DNA from: Hyalangium versicolor
GTDB lineage: Bacteria; Myxococcota; Myxococcia; Myxococcales; Myxococcaceae
Direction: 5' to 3'
Length of the DNA stretch: 64,000 nucleotides
Assembly: GCF_020103695.1 (NCBI RefSeq)
Contig: NZ_JAHXBF010000024.1
Location: 1-64,000 of the forward strand
Positions 37,119 to 45,647 of the stretch are shown here, piece after piece; within the stretch, counting starts at the first letter, position 1, and each line of letters begins with the position of its first letter. The notes beneath the pieces are model-generated. The model ran no database searches. It worked only from the letters and a program-made list of their open reading frames with translations, and had not been told where the DNA came from. Position numbers and translations under genes: made by a program.

Positions 37119-38759
37119 TCACTCCGACTTGGAATCGAGCCCCAGCTCTTTCACGCGACGTGCCAGGGCGCGTTTGGATACCTCGAGCTTGCGCACCATG
37201 GCGTCCAGGTCTCCCTGGCACTCCTGGTAACAGCGGGTGATCTCCTCCACGCCCAGTTCGCCCGCGGTGCGGAGGCTGGGGCTGCGCTCGATCAGATCGT
37301 AGATGGAGGTGCGGTGCACCCCCAGCCGATCCGCGGCGGCCTGGAAGTCCCAGCCGCATGCGCGGAGCGTGGCGATCAGCTCCGTCTCGGGAATCTCGGA
37401 AGGCTTGCGCCGGGACGCGGTCCGTGACGCAGGGGCAGGCGGCGCGGGGACGGGAGCCCCCAGGGCCTCGCTTGTCACCGTGGCCAGTTCCTGCTCGAGC
37501 TGCGCGTCGAGTTCGAGGCGCGCTCGCCCCCGGCTGCCAATCACGAGCTGGCGCACCACGTTGCGCAATTGCCGGATGTTGCCGGCCCAGCCGTGGCGGA
37601 GCAGGCGAACGGCCAGGGACGAGGGCAGCCAGGGCTCGGCCAGCGGATCCTCGGGCTCCAGGCGCCGGGACTCCCCGAGCACCTCCAGCTCCCTGCGCGC
37701 GAAGTGATGGAAGAGCAGACCGATGTCCTCGCGCCGCTCCCGGAGCGGGGGCACGCGGATGGAGAAACCGGCCAGCCGGTGCAGCAGAGGAGCCTTGAAG
37801 CGGCCCTCCTGGATCTGCTGCTCGAGCGCCGCGTCCGTAGCGGCCACCAGCCGCAGATCCACGGTGATGGGCGAACGCTCTCCCACGCGGAAGACTTCGC
37901 CCGTCTCCAGGACGCGCAGCAGCATGACCTGGACCTCGGGAGAGGCCTCACCCACCTCGTCGAGGAAGAGGGTGCCCCCGTGCGCGGCCTGGAAGAAGCC
38001 GTCCTGATCCCGAACCGCACCGGTGAAGGCACCCTTGCGCGCGCCAAACAGCTCGGCGGCGGCGAGCTCCTTGGGGATGGCGCCGAGATTCACGCTGATG
38101 AAGGGCTTGCCGCGCCGAGGGCTGCGCTCGTGGAGCGCACGGGCGATGAGCTCCTTGCCCGAGCCCGTCTCTCCTCTCACGAGCACCGGTACATCCAGGT
38201 CCGCCACCTGCTCGATGAGCCGGCGCACGCGCTGGATGCCGACGCTGGTGCCCACCATCCCCAGGGCCTCCGCCGAGTCATGTGCCGAGGGATCGGCCAG
38301 GTGCAGCAGCAGCACCACGCGCCCGGCCAACTCCAGGGGCACGCCCGCGGCCACCTGCTCGGCGGAGAACTCCCAGGGCTCCTGGAGGAGCGTGCCCGCC
38401 ACGGCCGTCTGCCTGCCTGGACCGGGATCCACGCGGACACCCCCCGCGGTGCCCGGAGAGAAGACCAGCGGCCTGCGGCTCACGCACGGATCGGACAGGT
38501 GCGCGCCCAGGGTGTTGCCGGGGCGCATGAAGAAGGGCTCGTTGCGGGAGAGTTCCACCGAGCGGCCCGCGGTCAGCGGAGACAGCAGCAGCCGCTCCCC
38601 CACACGGCGGGACATGGGGTGGGAGACGATGGTCAGCGCAGGAACGAGGGCGGTGGGTTGCGCATGGCCGCGACTCGCTTGGGCGTTGGCGGTGGAAATG
38701 TCCAGAAGGGGTTGCACTCGCCTGAAGCTCCTCCCCAGTTCCCTGGGGTCGAACCGCAT
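37119..38759 (-). CDS. sigma-54-dependent transcriptional activator (FHA-like sensor, AAA+, two HTH motifs)
   Basis: In the 546-aa protein, residues ~45-150 look like a divergent FHA domain (VELSRNEPFFMRP, LSDPCVSRRPLVFS). Residues ~190-430 form the sigma-54 AAA+ domain: GETGSGKE (Walker A), KGAFTGA (sigma-54 contact loop) and GGTLFLDEVGE (Walker B). The C-terminus has a Fis-type helix-turn-helix (WDFQAAADRLGVHRTSIYDL) and a second similar unit (GDLDAMVRKLEVSKRALARR), an unusual tandem. The intact GAFTGA loop says it can activate sigma-54 promoters. I chose the ATG at 38759; the longer frame to 38864 would read through a palindromic operator pair. Confidence 0.8.
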   Translation of the reverse strand: MRFDPRELGRSFRRVQPLLDISTANAQASRGHAQPTALVPALTIVSHPMSRRVGERLLLSPLTAGRSVELSRNEPFFMRPGNTLGAHLSDPCVSRRPLVFSPGTAGGVRVDPGPGRQTAVAGTLLQEPWEFSAEQVAAGVPLELAGRVVLLLHLADPSAHDSAEALGMVGTSVGIQRVRRLIEQVADLDVPVLVRGETGSGKELIARALHERSPRRGKPFISVNLGAIPKELAAAELFGARKGAFTGAVRDQDGFFQAAHGGTLFLDEVGEASPEVQVMLLRVLETGEVFRVGERSPITVDLRLVAATDAALEQQIQEGRFKAPLLHRLAGFSIRVPPLRERREDIGLLFHHFARRELEVLGESRRLEPEDPLAEPWLPSSLAVRLLRHGWAGNIRQLRNVVRQLVIGSRGRARLELDAQLEQELATVTSEALGAPVPAPPAPASRTASRRKPSEIPETELIATLRACGWDFQAAADRLGVHRTSIYDLIERSPSLRTAGELGVEEITRCYQECQGDLDAMVRKLEVSKRALARRVKELGLDSKSE

Positions 38760-38788
38760 TCTACATGCCTGGGGCTGGAGGGGTGCGC

Positions 38789-38822
38789 TCCACACGTGGA
38801 ACAGCGGGCTTCCACACGTGGA
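38789..38822. promoter_or_regulatory. tandem palindromes upstream of the EBP gene
   Basis: Two copies of TCCACACGTGGA, at 38789-38800 and 38811-38822, are 22 bp apart (centre to centre) and 30-63 bp upstream of the chosen EBP start. Perfect twin palindromes at this position suggest autoregulation or an activator site. The core differs from the TGACACGTCA sites, so a different regulator is likely. Confidence 0.5.
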
Positions 38823-38887
38823 ACCAGCACCCGGCTTGGCGCCCGAGGCCTTCGCCTCCGTCACTTCCCTCTGGACAGGGGCGGGAC

Positions 38888-39451
38888 TCAGACCTCAACA
38901 AAGCGCGCACCCGTGAGGCCTTCAGATTCAATGGCGGCCTTGATGTCGCCGGAGATGATCAGCGCCACACGCCATCCCCAGATACGGAAGATGCGGGCAC
39001 TGCCGACCTTCGACGGATCGATGCGCAGACCATGGATGGCGCGATACTCGCCAACCTTGTCTGGCTCCTCGTCCTCAGGCTTCCAGTATTGGACCTCCGC
39101 GCACCGGGCATCGTCGACGCACTGGACGACGCGAAGCGCGTTCAGGATGAACCAAGGGCCCGGCCGACCCTCCACCCGCGCAGGGATGAACTGCACCCCT
39201 TCGACACTCAGGGATTCGAAAAGCCTGGCGAAGCGGTCATGCACCACGGGGATGCTGAAGGCAGCCCAGCTGAAATCCAGGGCATGCCCGGGAACATCGA
39301 GCGGAAACCGCGGGACATCTCCCAGTTCGAGAACCTTTCCGTGCTTGAACTGCCATGGATCCATCTCTTCACCGCGATCATCCACAGGAGCACCGAGGTG
39401 CCACCGGCCCGACGAGAACCTGTCATCCACCAGTTGATAGTATCGAGGCAT
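38888..39451 (-). CDS. Imm11-family immunity protein
   Basis: The 187-aa soluble protein starts MPRYYQLVDDRFSSGRWHLG. It has the features I know for the Imm11 (formerly DUF1629) family: an N-terminal FKHGKVLELGDVPRFPLDVPG segment, then DFSWAAFSIPVV, and a C-terminal GLRIDPSKVGSARIFRIWGW followed by a helix. It lies 24 bp after the AHH nuclease gene on the same strand, the standard toxin-then-immunity order. Its probable role is to neutralise that nuclease in the producing cell. Confidence 0.7.
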   Translation of the reverse strand: MPRYYQLVDDRFSSGRWHLGAPVDDRGEEMDPWQFKHGKVLELGDVPRFPLDVPGHALDFSWAAFSIPVVHDRFARLFESLSVEGVQFIPARVEGRPGPWFILNALRVVQCVDDARCAEVQYWKPEDEEPDKVGEYRAIHGLRIDPSKVGSARIFRIWGWRVALIISGDIKAAIESEGLTGARFVEV

Positions 39452-39475
39452 GTCTTCTGGAGTCTCAGGGCCCCT

Positions 39476-40771
39476 TCAGGGCTTTGTGATGAGACGATGA
39501 AGAAACGATCCCTGGGTGCAGACTTCACTCCGAATCCTTCGGAGTTCGTTGATCAAGCGTTTCCTGCACTGAGAGACGGTGCGGCAGTCACTCAGCGCAG
39601 TCTCGAGCCGTTGGTAGATCTCCCGGTGATACTCCTCGGGATGAGGCCCTTGATGGGCCGCGAGATGAACAAGATTCTCCGGGTCATCGAGGGCCATCCC
39701 CGCAGTGGTGAACAGCCTCTCGAACAAAGGCGTCCACGGTCCTCCGTTCAGTGCTGACTTCTCGTTCTTGTCCGTAGCCAGATGGTGCCACCGGTAGCCG
39801 TCTTTCCTCTGGGAGCCATCATCACAGGCACTGCTCGCCGCAGAGCCAGCCGTGCCCAAGGCCGCGCCAGCAAGGACGATGGTGCCGTCGGACACCACAT
39901 GGGCAGTGGTCGAGGCCTGGAACATCAGGCCTCCCCCCGCAGCAAAGCGAGGCGGACTCAGAAGCGAGCCGAGACCTCCCGAAGGACCGTTGGGCAGTAC
40001 CTTCGACACCCCGAAGCTGGCGACCATGACGAGGACACGAAGGGCCGTGCCTCCCAGGGCACGGCCAAAGCGCTCGGCTACCGCCTCAATCTCCGCCATC
40101 GTCTTGGCGGCTTGCGCCTCTCGATAGAGCTGCAGGGCAGCCAGCGCCACGTTGCGCAACTCCAGCAACCCCACGGCCAACGCCAGGCGCGCCGTCACCA
40201 TGGCGGCGAAGGATTTAGAGAAGATTGGCTCGGGCATGAGCCATGCGGCGAAGTAGACGAGGATCGAGAGAGTGACGCTGGCAATGAAAAGAGGCGAGCG
40301 GAACAATTCCTGAGCCGCGTCACGAAAGCCGGCCCCCATATATCGAGGGGACAGTTTGAGCGCCATGTAGAGAGGGCTGCGCTGCAAGGAGCTCGGCAGA
40401 GGCAAGCGCGCGGGGCCATAGCGGGCCAGGAACTCTCCGCGCAGGCGCGCTTCCCACGGCGCGGGGACAGCCAACCCAGAGGCCACAGCAGGAACGACTG
40501 AGAAGTCGGACAGGACCTCAGTGCACCGAAGAAAGTCGGCGAGCAGCGCTCGGACGTCCTCCTCACTCACCTGTTCCCAATCCGGAGCAGGCGGTGTCGG
40601 CGGAAAGTCGAGTTGGAGCCGCTCGCCGGGCAGCAGGGTGACTCGAACGGCCTCGGTAGGCTGTAGGAGTGCCGAGTCATCCGCCTCCCGTCCTCGAGAG
40701 GTGGCACACGAGGAAGGAAGTGCGAGGCACAGCGCGAGGAGCAGCCGCAGGAGGACCGAGGCGCGTTTCAT
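39476..40771 (-). CDS. AHH-nuclease toxin lipoprotein
   Basis: The 431-aa protein begins MKRASVLLRLLLALCLALPS, with lipobox-like LPSSC. The middle part has two hydrophobic stretches (ASVTLSILVYFAAWL and a later Ala/Gly-rich one). The last ~105 residues are an AHH-type HNH/ENDO-VII nuclease domain: YRWHHLATDKN near residue 328, then GMALDDPENLVHL and HQGPHPEEYHREIY. The His-His pair and the later HPEEYH are the conserved catalytic positions. The family acts on nucleic acids in interbacterial competition. The Imm11 gene directly downstream supports a toxin-immunity pair. The lipoprotein signal is unusual for a delivered toxin. Confidence 0.75.
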   Translation of the reverse strand: MKRASVLLRLLLALCLALPSSCATSRGREADDSALLQPTEAVRVTLLPGERLQLDFPPTPPAPDWEQVSEEDVRALLADFLRCTEVLSDFSVVPAVASGLAVPAPWEARLRGEFLARYGPARLPLPSSLQRSPLYMALKLSPRYMGAGFRDAAQELFRSPLFIASVTLSILVYFAAWLMPEPIFSKSFAAMVTARLALAVGLLELRNVALAALQLYREAQAAKTMAEIEAVAERFGRALGGTALRVLVMVASFGVSKVLPNGPSGGLGSLLSPPRFAAGGGLMFQASTTAHVVSDGTIVLAGAALGTAGSAASSACDDGSQRKDGYRWHHLATDKNEKSALNGGPWTPLFERLFTTAGMALDDPENLVHLAAHQGPHPEEYHREIYQRLETALSDCRTVSQCRKRLINELRRIRSEVCTQGSFLHRLITKP

Positions 40772-40872
40772 CTCCTCCCCATCATGCACGGCCAGTATCA
40801 GCTGCACCATGAACCCGGGAGGCAGAACCACCCCTGGAACGCCTCGGGCCTCCGAAGTGGCGCTTTACAGCC

Positions 40873-40898
40873 CCCTGCATGAATGCCTGAATGCAGGG
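40873..40898. promoter_or_regulatory. dyad in the divergent toxin / histidine-kinase intergenic region
   Basis: CCCTGCAT (40873-40880) and ATGCAGGG (40891-40898) form a perfect 8-bp inverted repeat with a 10-bp centre that itself contains GAATGC. A further TGCATGAA lies at 40932. The position, between divergent starts at 40771 and 40948, fits an operator for either gene. Confidence 0.4.
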
Positions 40899-40947
40899 TG
40901 AGCTGCCGTCCGCCAATCTGGCCGTCAGCTCTGCATGAACGGCCCTC

Positions 40948-42216
40948 ATGTCGGATGTTACCCAGGTCCACGGCGATGGAGATCTATGGATGAGACGTCT
41001 CACCTACCCCTCCTCCAAGCATTCGCTGAGCCGGGACGATGCCCTTGCCCTGGTCGAGGTCGTCCAGGAACTCGCCTACCTGCGTGAACTCGGAGACGTG
41101 ATGACGTTGGTGCGCCGGGCAGCTCGCGAGCTCACCGGCGCGGATGGGGTGACCTTCGTCCTTCGAGAAGGAGACCTCGTCTTCTACGCGGATGAGGACG
41201 CCATCGCCCCGCTCTGGAAGGGACAACGCTTTCCCATCAACGCCTGCATCTCCGGCTGGGCCATCCTCAACCGCTACCCCGCCGTCATCTCGGACATCTA
41301 CCAGGACCCGCGCATCCCCGCCGACCTCTACCGGCCCACCTTCGTGAAGAGCCTCATGATGGTTCCCATGCGGAGCGCGGATCCGCTCGGCGCCATCGGC
41401 GCCTACTGGGCCACCCAGCGCATGCCCACCGCCCGCGAGGTGGAGCTGCTCCAGGCGCTGGCTGACTCCGCCGCCGTCGCTGTCGACAATGCGCGGCTCT
41501 ATGCCTCCGAGCGCCACACCCGCCATGAAGCAGAGATTGCCGCCACCGCCCGCAAGGAGCTGGTGGCCGTCGTCTCTCATGATCTGCGCAATCCGCTCTC
41601 GGCCATCGCCACGAGCGCCAGCCTCCTGGGACCCATGCTCGTCGCCCTCAACGGCCGGGCACGGCGCCACCTCGACGTCATCCTCCGCTCGACCTGGCGC
41701 ATGGAGCGACTCATCCATGACCTGCTGGACGTGGCGGCAATCGAAGCCGGCGCGCTGACCATGAACCTCGCGCCCTTGGAGGTCGGGAAGGTCTTCGAAC
41801 AGCTCTCTGAGCTCCTTCCCCTGGGCCACGAGAAGGGGCAGGAGTTCGACTTCCGCCCCCCGGAAGAGGCGGCTCACATCCACTGCGACGCCGAGCGGAT
41901 CCACCAGGTCTTCTCGAACCTCGTCGGCAACGCGAGCAAGTTCACCCCCGCGGGCGGGCTCATCACCGTCGCCGCGCAGCTCACGGAGAATGCCGTCGAG
42001 TTCGCGGTGACGGACTCGGGCCCCGGCATCGCGCCCGAGTTCATGCCCCAGCTCTTCCAACCCTTCCACCGACGCTCCCGGCCGATCGGCGGCGGCGTAG
42101 GACTGGGCCTGTCCATCGCCAAGGGCATCGTCGAGGCCCACGGCGGAACCCTTCGGGCGCTCAGCCCTCCGGGCTCCGGAGCCACGTTCGCCTTCACCAT
42201 CCCCCGCGCCCGCTGA
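40948..42216 (+). CDS. GAF-domain sensor histidine kinase
   Basis: The 422-aa soluble kinase has a GAF-like sensor domain at ~30-185 (SGWAILNRYPAVISDIYQDP, SLMMVPMRSADPLGAIGAYW). HisKA at ~195-260 has the phospho-acceptor in VVSHDLRNPLSA, and a HATPase domain shows NLVGNASKF (N box), VTDSGPGIAPEF (G1) and GVGLGLSIAKGIVEAHGG (G2). No membrane segment is present, so it senses a cytoplasmic signal. No response regulator is adjacent; it is an orphan kinase. An ATG at 40990 with GGAG upstream is an alternative start. It is divergent from the AHH toxin gene. Confidence 0.85.
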   Translation: MSDVTQVHGDGDLWMRRLTYPSSKHSLSRDDALALVEVVQELAYLRELGDVMTLVRRAARELTGADGVTFVLREGDLVFYADEDAIAPLWKGQRFPINACISGWAILNRYPAVISDIYQDPRIPADLYRPTFVKSLMMVPMRSADPLGAIGAYWATQRMPTAREVELLQALADSAAVAVDNARLYASERHTRHEAEIAATARKELVAVVSHDLRNPLSAIATSASLLGPMLVALNGRARRHLDVILRSTWRMERLIHDLLDVAAIEAGALTMNLAPLEVGKVFEQLSELLPLGHEKGQEFDFRPPEEAAHIHCDAERIHQVFSNLVGNASKFTPAGGLITVAAQLTENAVEFAVTDSGPGIAPEFMPQLFQPFHRRSRPIGGGVGLGLSIAKGIVEAHGGTLRALSPPGSGATFAFTIPRAR

Positions 42217-42388
42217 GACGGCGCTCGCCCTCAGCTCGGGCAACACTCCCCAGGGTAGGCACAGAGTATACATCGGCCCACCTTGGCTTTGGCTCGGGAT
42301 GTGTAGAGGAACTCGCACACAAAGTACGCAACCCGCGCCTTCCATTCGCGAGAATATCTGGGAGGCGTGATCCCAAGAGGAGCGACCG

Positions 42389-43360
42389 GTGCCCCTTCAC
42401 ATCCCTCGTACCATCTCGTCTTCGGCCCACTCCGCGGCGGACCCGGGAGCAGCGAAGAACGGGGGGTGGAAGCACATCCCTCACATCGAGCAGCTCAGCC
42501 CCAATGGCGCCAACGAAGGCTATGTGAACGGTGAGCTCTTCTGCGGGCCCGCCGTCGTGGCCATGCTGGCCCGGGGCGCCAACCGGCAGCCCGGCATGAC
42601 GGATGCCCGGCTCATCCAGGAGCTCAGCCAGGACCTGGTGTCCCCGAGCGGGTCGACGCCCGAGGATCTGATGACAATGCTCGAGCGCGTCAATCTCCAT
42701 CCGGGCGAGAAGGCGCTGTCCAGCACCTACAAGAACTCGGACGTGCAGCGGGAGCTGAGCCAGGGCACCAAGTTCATTGCCCAGGTGGAGAAGGTCAACC
42801 CGAAGACCGGCGAGAGCAGCGCTCACTACATCCTGGTGCGCGGCATGACGCCCGACGGCAACTACCGCATCTCGGATCCGCTGGCCAAGCATCCCCAGGA
42901 GATCTCTCCCCAGAAGCTCCGGGGACTCGTGGGTGGGGCGCCCCCCGATGGAGGGCTGCTCATCCCCGTGAAGCAGCCCCGCTACGTCTCCGACACGCCC
43001 ACCCCCGACAAGCTCCGGGGCGCGTTCGATGGCACGCGCACGCAGGAGCACTCCCTCTGCGGGGTCATGGCCAACCGCGAGAGACGCCACGACTTCGAGA
43101 TCGACATCGACTACGTCTGCGGCGAGGTGGCACGCAACGGCTACACCAAGCCCGTCACCCCGCGCGACATGACCTCTCATGAGTTCGCGGATCGGGTGCT
43201 GTGGCTCAAGCGCAAAGGCAATCCTGAGAAGGCCCTCGCCCTGCTGTCGCTCATGCAGGGCAGCCCCTTCCCCCGGGATCAGCACGTGTTCGATCGCGTC
43301 ATCCGGGCCGAGCTGCGCCAGCCGGGCATCGGCAAGAAGACGGTGGGCATTCCCGGCTGA
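42389..43360 (+). CDS. C39-like (papain-fold) cysteine peptidase-type protein
   Basis: The 323-aa protein starts at a GTG with GAGGAG seven bases upstream. The papain-like triad is visible: Cys52 in NGELFCGPAVVAML, His146 in ESSAHYILVRG and Asp163 in YRISDPL, the spacing of peptidase C39-like domains. There is no ABC-transporter part, no membrane helix and no clear signal peptide, so it is a stand-alone protein. It may process a substrate in the cytoplasm or be delivered outside as an effector; the sequence does not decide. It precedes the FHA-EBP gene by 31 bp. Confidence 0.65.
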   Translation: MPLHIPRTISSSAHSAADPGAAKNGGWKHIPHIEQLSPNGANEGYVNGELFCGPAVVAMLARGANRQPGMTDARLIQELSQDLVSPSGSTPEDLMTMLERVNLHPGEKALSSTYKNSDVQRELSQGTKFIAQVEKVNPKTGESSAHYILVRGMTPDGNYRISDPLAKHPQEISPQKLRGLVGGAPPDGGLLIPVKQPRYVSDTPTPDKLRGAFDGTRTQEHSLCGVMANRERRHDFEIDIDYVCGEVARNGYTKPVTPRDMTSHEFADRVLWLKRKGNPEKALALLSLMQGSPFPRDQHVFDRVIRAELRQPGIGKKTVGIPG

Positions 43361-43391
43361 GCCGTCGCGGCAGGGGGCCCGCTCGTAGCCA

Positions 43392-44777
43392 GTGCCCTCC
43401 ACACGGCGTGTGCTAGCATCCGCCCGCTTGTCGCCAGTGCCTCCAGAGGAAGACGAACAGCCAGGGGACTTCGAGACCACCCCTCTCGAGAAGGTGCGTG
43501 GCAGCGCGCGAATCCGTCTGAAGCTCGTGGTCATCTCCGGGCCAGATGTCGGCCGCAGCGTGTCGCTCGAGGTCGGCGAGTACCGGATCGGCTCGGCCGC
43601 CTCCTGTGAGATTGCCTTGAGCGACAAGACCGTGTCGCGCCAGCACCTGCGGCTCGAGGTGCGCGAGGATGGCGTGCGCGCCGTCGATGCGGGCTCGCGC
43701 AACGGCTCCTACTGCGAGCAGATGCGCTTCTCGGAGCTGGAGGTCCGCGTCGGCGCGGTGCTCCAGGTCGGCACCACCGAGTTCAAGCTGGTGCCGGAGG
43801 ACTCCCGCGAGCGCGTCGTCCCTCCTTCTACACGCGAGTCCTTTGGGGCCCTGGTGGGCGACAGCCGGCCCATGCGCGAGCTGTTCACCCTGCTGGAGCG
43901 CCTGGCCGCGGGCGATGCGGATGTGCTCGTGCAGGGCGAGACGGGCACCGGCAAGGAGCTGTGCGCGGAGGCCATTCATCAGCAGAGCCCGCGCCGCCAG
44001 GGCCCCTTCGTCATCGTCGATCTCGCGGGCGTGGCGCCTTCTCTCATCGAGTCCGAGCTGTTCGGCCACGTGAAGGGAGCCTTCACCGGCGCCCAGGCCG
44101 ACCGCGCTGGCGCCTTCGAGCGGGCCACCGGAGGCACCGTCTTCCTGGATGAGGTGGGCGAGCTGCCGCTGGAGATCCAACCCCGGCTGCTACGCGTGCT
44201 GGAGCGGCGCCAGGTGAAGCGCGTGGGCGCCAATGAGTACCGCACCGTGGACGTGCGCATCGTCGCCGCCACGCACGTGGACCTCGAGGGCGCGGTGAAG
44301 GCCGGCAAGTTCCGCCGTGACTTGTTCCACCGGCTGGCCGTGCTGCGCGTCACCCTGCCCTCTCTGCGCGAGCGCCCCGACGACATCCCCCTTCTGGTGG
44401 ACACGGTGCTTCGCCGGATGAAGAAGCAACCGGGCGCACTGTCGGACCAGACGCGCGCGCTGCTGGCCCAGTACCCGTGGCCCGGCAACGTGCGAGAGCT
44501 GCGCAACGTGGTGGAGCAGGTGGTGAACCTGGGCGAGGAGGCCCTGCCCGAGATGCCCGCGGACTCGCAGGGGCCCTCCGCCGGCACGGGGGCTGCGGAG
44601 CTGGAGCTGCCCTTCAAGGAGGCCAAGGAGCGGCTCGTCGAGGGCTTCGAGCGCGACTACCTCCGCAGTCTGATGGAGCGGTGCGAGAGCAACGTCTCTC
44701 GCGCCTCACGCGAAGCCGGCATCGACCGCTTCTACCTGCGTAAGCTGTTGAAAAAACACGGGTTGGACGGGCACTGA
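43392..44777 (+). CDS. FHA-domain sigma-54-dependent transcriptional activator
   Basis: The 461-aa protein begins at a GTG. Residues ~40-135 are an FHA domain with the phosphothreonine-binding set GEYRIGS, SRQHLRLEV and GSRNGSY. Residues ~150-395 are the AAA+ domain: GETGTGKE, KGAFTGA, GGTVFLDEVGE and PWPGNVREL. A Fis-type HTH (NVSRASREAGIDRFYLRKLLKKHGL) ends the protein. An FHA-EBP is regulated by Ser/Thr kinases; several such kinases lie nearby. A near-consensus sigma-54 promoter lies 144 bp beyond its stop. Confidence 0.9.
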   Translation: MPSTRRVLASARLSPVPPEEDEQPGDFETTPLEKVRGSARIRLKLVVISGPDVGRSVSLEVGEYRIGSAASCEIALSDKTVSRQHLRLEVREDGVRAVDAGSRNGSYCEQMRFSELEVRVGAVLQVGTTEFKLVPEDSRERVVPPSTRESFGALVGDSRPMRELFTLLERLAAGDADVLVQGETGTGKELCAEAIHQQSPRRQGPFVIVDLAGVAPSLIESELFGHVKGAFTGAQADRAGAFERATGGTVFLDEVGELPLEIQPRLLRVLERRQVKRVGANEYRTVDVRIVAATHVDLEGAVKAGKFRRDLFHRLAVLRVTLPSLRERPDDIPLLVDTVLRRMKKQPGALSDQTRALLAQYPWPGNVRELRNVVEQVVNLGEEALPEMPADSQGPSAGTGAAELELPFKEAKERLVEGFERDYLRSLMERCESNVSRASREAGIDRFYLRKLLKKHGLDGH

Positions 44778-44795
44778 GCCGCGGGTGGCAACTCG

Positions 44796-44813
44796 CGTCG
44801 CCAGGTGGCGACG
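44796..44813. promoter_or_regulatory. perfect inverted repeat upstream of a sigma-54 promoter
   Basis: CGTCGCCA-gg-TGGCGACG is a perfect 8-bp dyad located 108-125 bp upstream of the -24 element at 44921, a normal enhancer distance. It starts 19 bp after the FHA-EBP stop and has no T-run, so an enhancer site is more likely than a terminator. Confidence 0.45.
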
Positions 44814-44920
44814 TGACTTGCCGGGGGGTGGCGCCTGCCGCCGAGGCCCGTGCGACGAGGGCTCCTCGCTAAACCCTTGAAGACACGTACGCACCTTGTG
44901 CCGCAAGCAGGGCGACTGTG

Positions 44921-44936
44921 TGGCACGCCCCTCGCA
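44921..44936 (+). promoter_or_regulatory. near-consensus sigma-54 promoter of the EF-hand-like repeat protein gene
   Basis: TGGCACGCCCCTCGCA matches TGGCACGNNNNTTGCW at 11 of 12 fixed positions, with a perfect -24 element; only the first base pair of TTGC differs. The expected start is near 44948, about 55 bases before the ATG at 45003. It is the best -24/-12 match in the window and directly follows an EBP gene. Confidence 0.75.
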
Positions 44937-45002
44937 GTAGGTCCAAAGCATCCAGCGTCCCTCCGGACGCGGTGCTCACCCCTACTGCAAAGGAAGAAAA
45001 CC

Positions 45003-45647
45003 ATGCGCCCGATCAGCTCTGCCTCCTCCGTTCAGACCTCTCGCAAGGCGTTGTCCACTGGGAGCGCGGCCACTGGGTCCGCGACCGCCGGGGGCAAGTC
45101 CGCAGGGAGCGCGGCGTCCAAGCCCACCTCGCGGGGCGAGCGCCTCATGCAGCACCAGACCAACCAGCTCAACCGCATCCAGAAGGGCCTCAGCGACAGC
45201 ACCCTCACCGCCGACGAGGCCAAGGGCCTGGCGCAGAAGCAGCTCGACATCGCGAACAAGACGCTCAGCGCGCTCAGCGACGGCAAGCTGGACAAGGGAG
45301 AGTTCAAGGAGCTGCGGCAGATGCAGAAGGGAGCCAGCCGCGACATCTTCGAGCAGCGGCACAACGACACCGAGCAGCCCGTGGCGGCTGGCGAGCGCAC
45401 CTCGCACATCGAAGGCTTCCAGAACAACATGAGCGCCCGGATCCAGAAGGGCATCTCGGACGGCTCGCTCACCTCCGAAGAGGCCAGCAAGTTGATGGAC
45501 GGGCAGAGCCGCATCGCGGAGGCCAAGGGCAGCGCGCTGGCCGACGGCACGATGGATGAGACGGAGTACTCGCAGCTGCGCGAGCTGCAGCGGCAGGCGA
45601 GCAGGGACATCTTCGCCTCGCGCCACAACCAGGGCATCAAGGGGTAG
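45003..45647 (+). CDS. two-repeat EF-hand-like protein under a sigma-54 promoter
   Basis: The 214-aa protein starts MRPISSASSVQTSRKALSTG, a Ser/Ala-rich leader without a classical signal peptide. Two ~65-residue repeats follow, each with two calcium-loop-like segments: SDSTLTADEAKGL, SDGKLDKGEFKEL, SDGSLTSEEASKL and ADGTMDETEYSQL. Each repeat ends ASRDIF.(Q/S)RHN. The loops keep the D-G-x-(hydrophobic) and late acidic positions of EF hands but are shorter, so calcium binding is only possible. AAAGGAAG lies a few bases before the ATG. Its 3' end overlaps the convergent kinase gene by 11 bp. Confidence 0.65.
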   Translation: MRPISSASSVQTSRKALSTGSAATGSATAGGKSAGSAASKPTSRGERLMQHQTNQLNRIQKGLSDSTLTADEAKGLAQKQLDIANKTLSALSDGKLDKGEFKELRQMQKGASRDIFEQRHNDTEQPVAAGERTSHIEGFQNNMSARIQKGISDGSLTSEEASKLMDGQSRIAEAKGSALADGTMDETEYSQLRELQRQASRDIFASRHNQGIKG

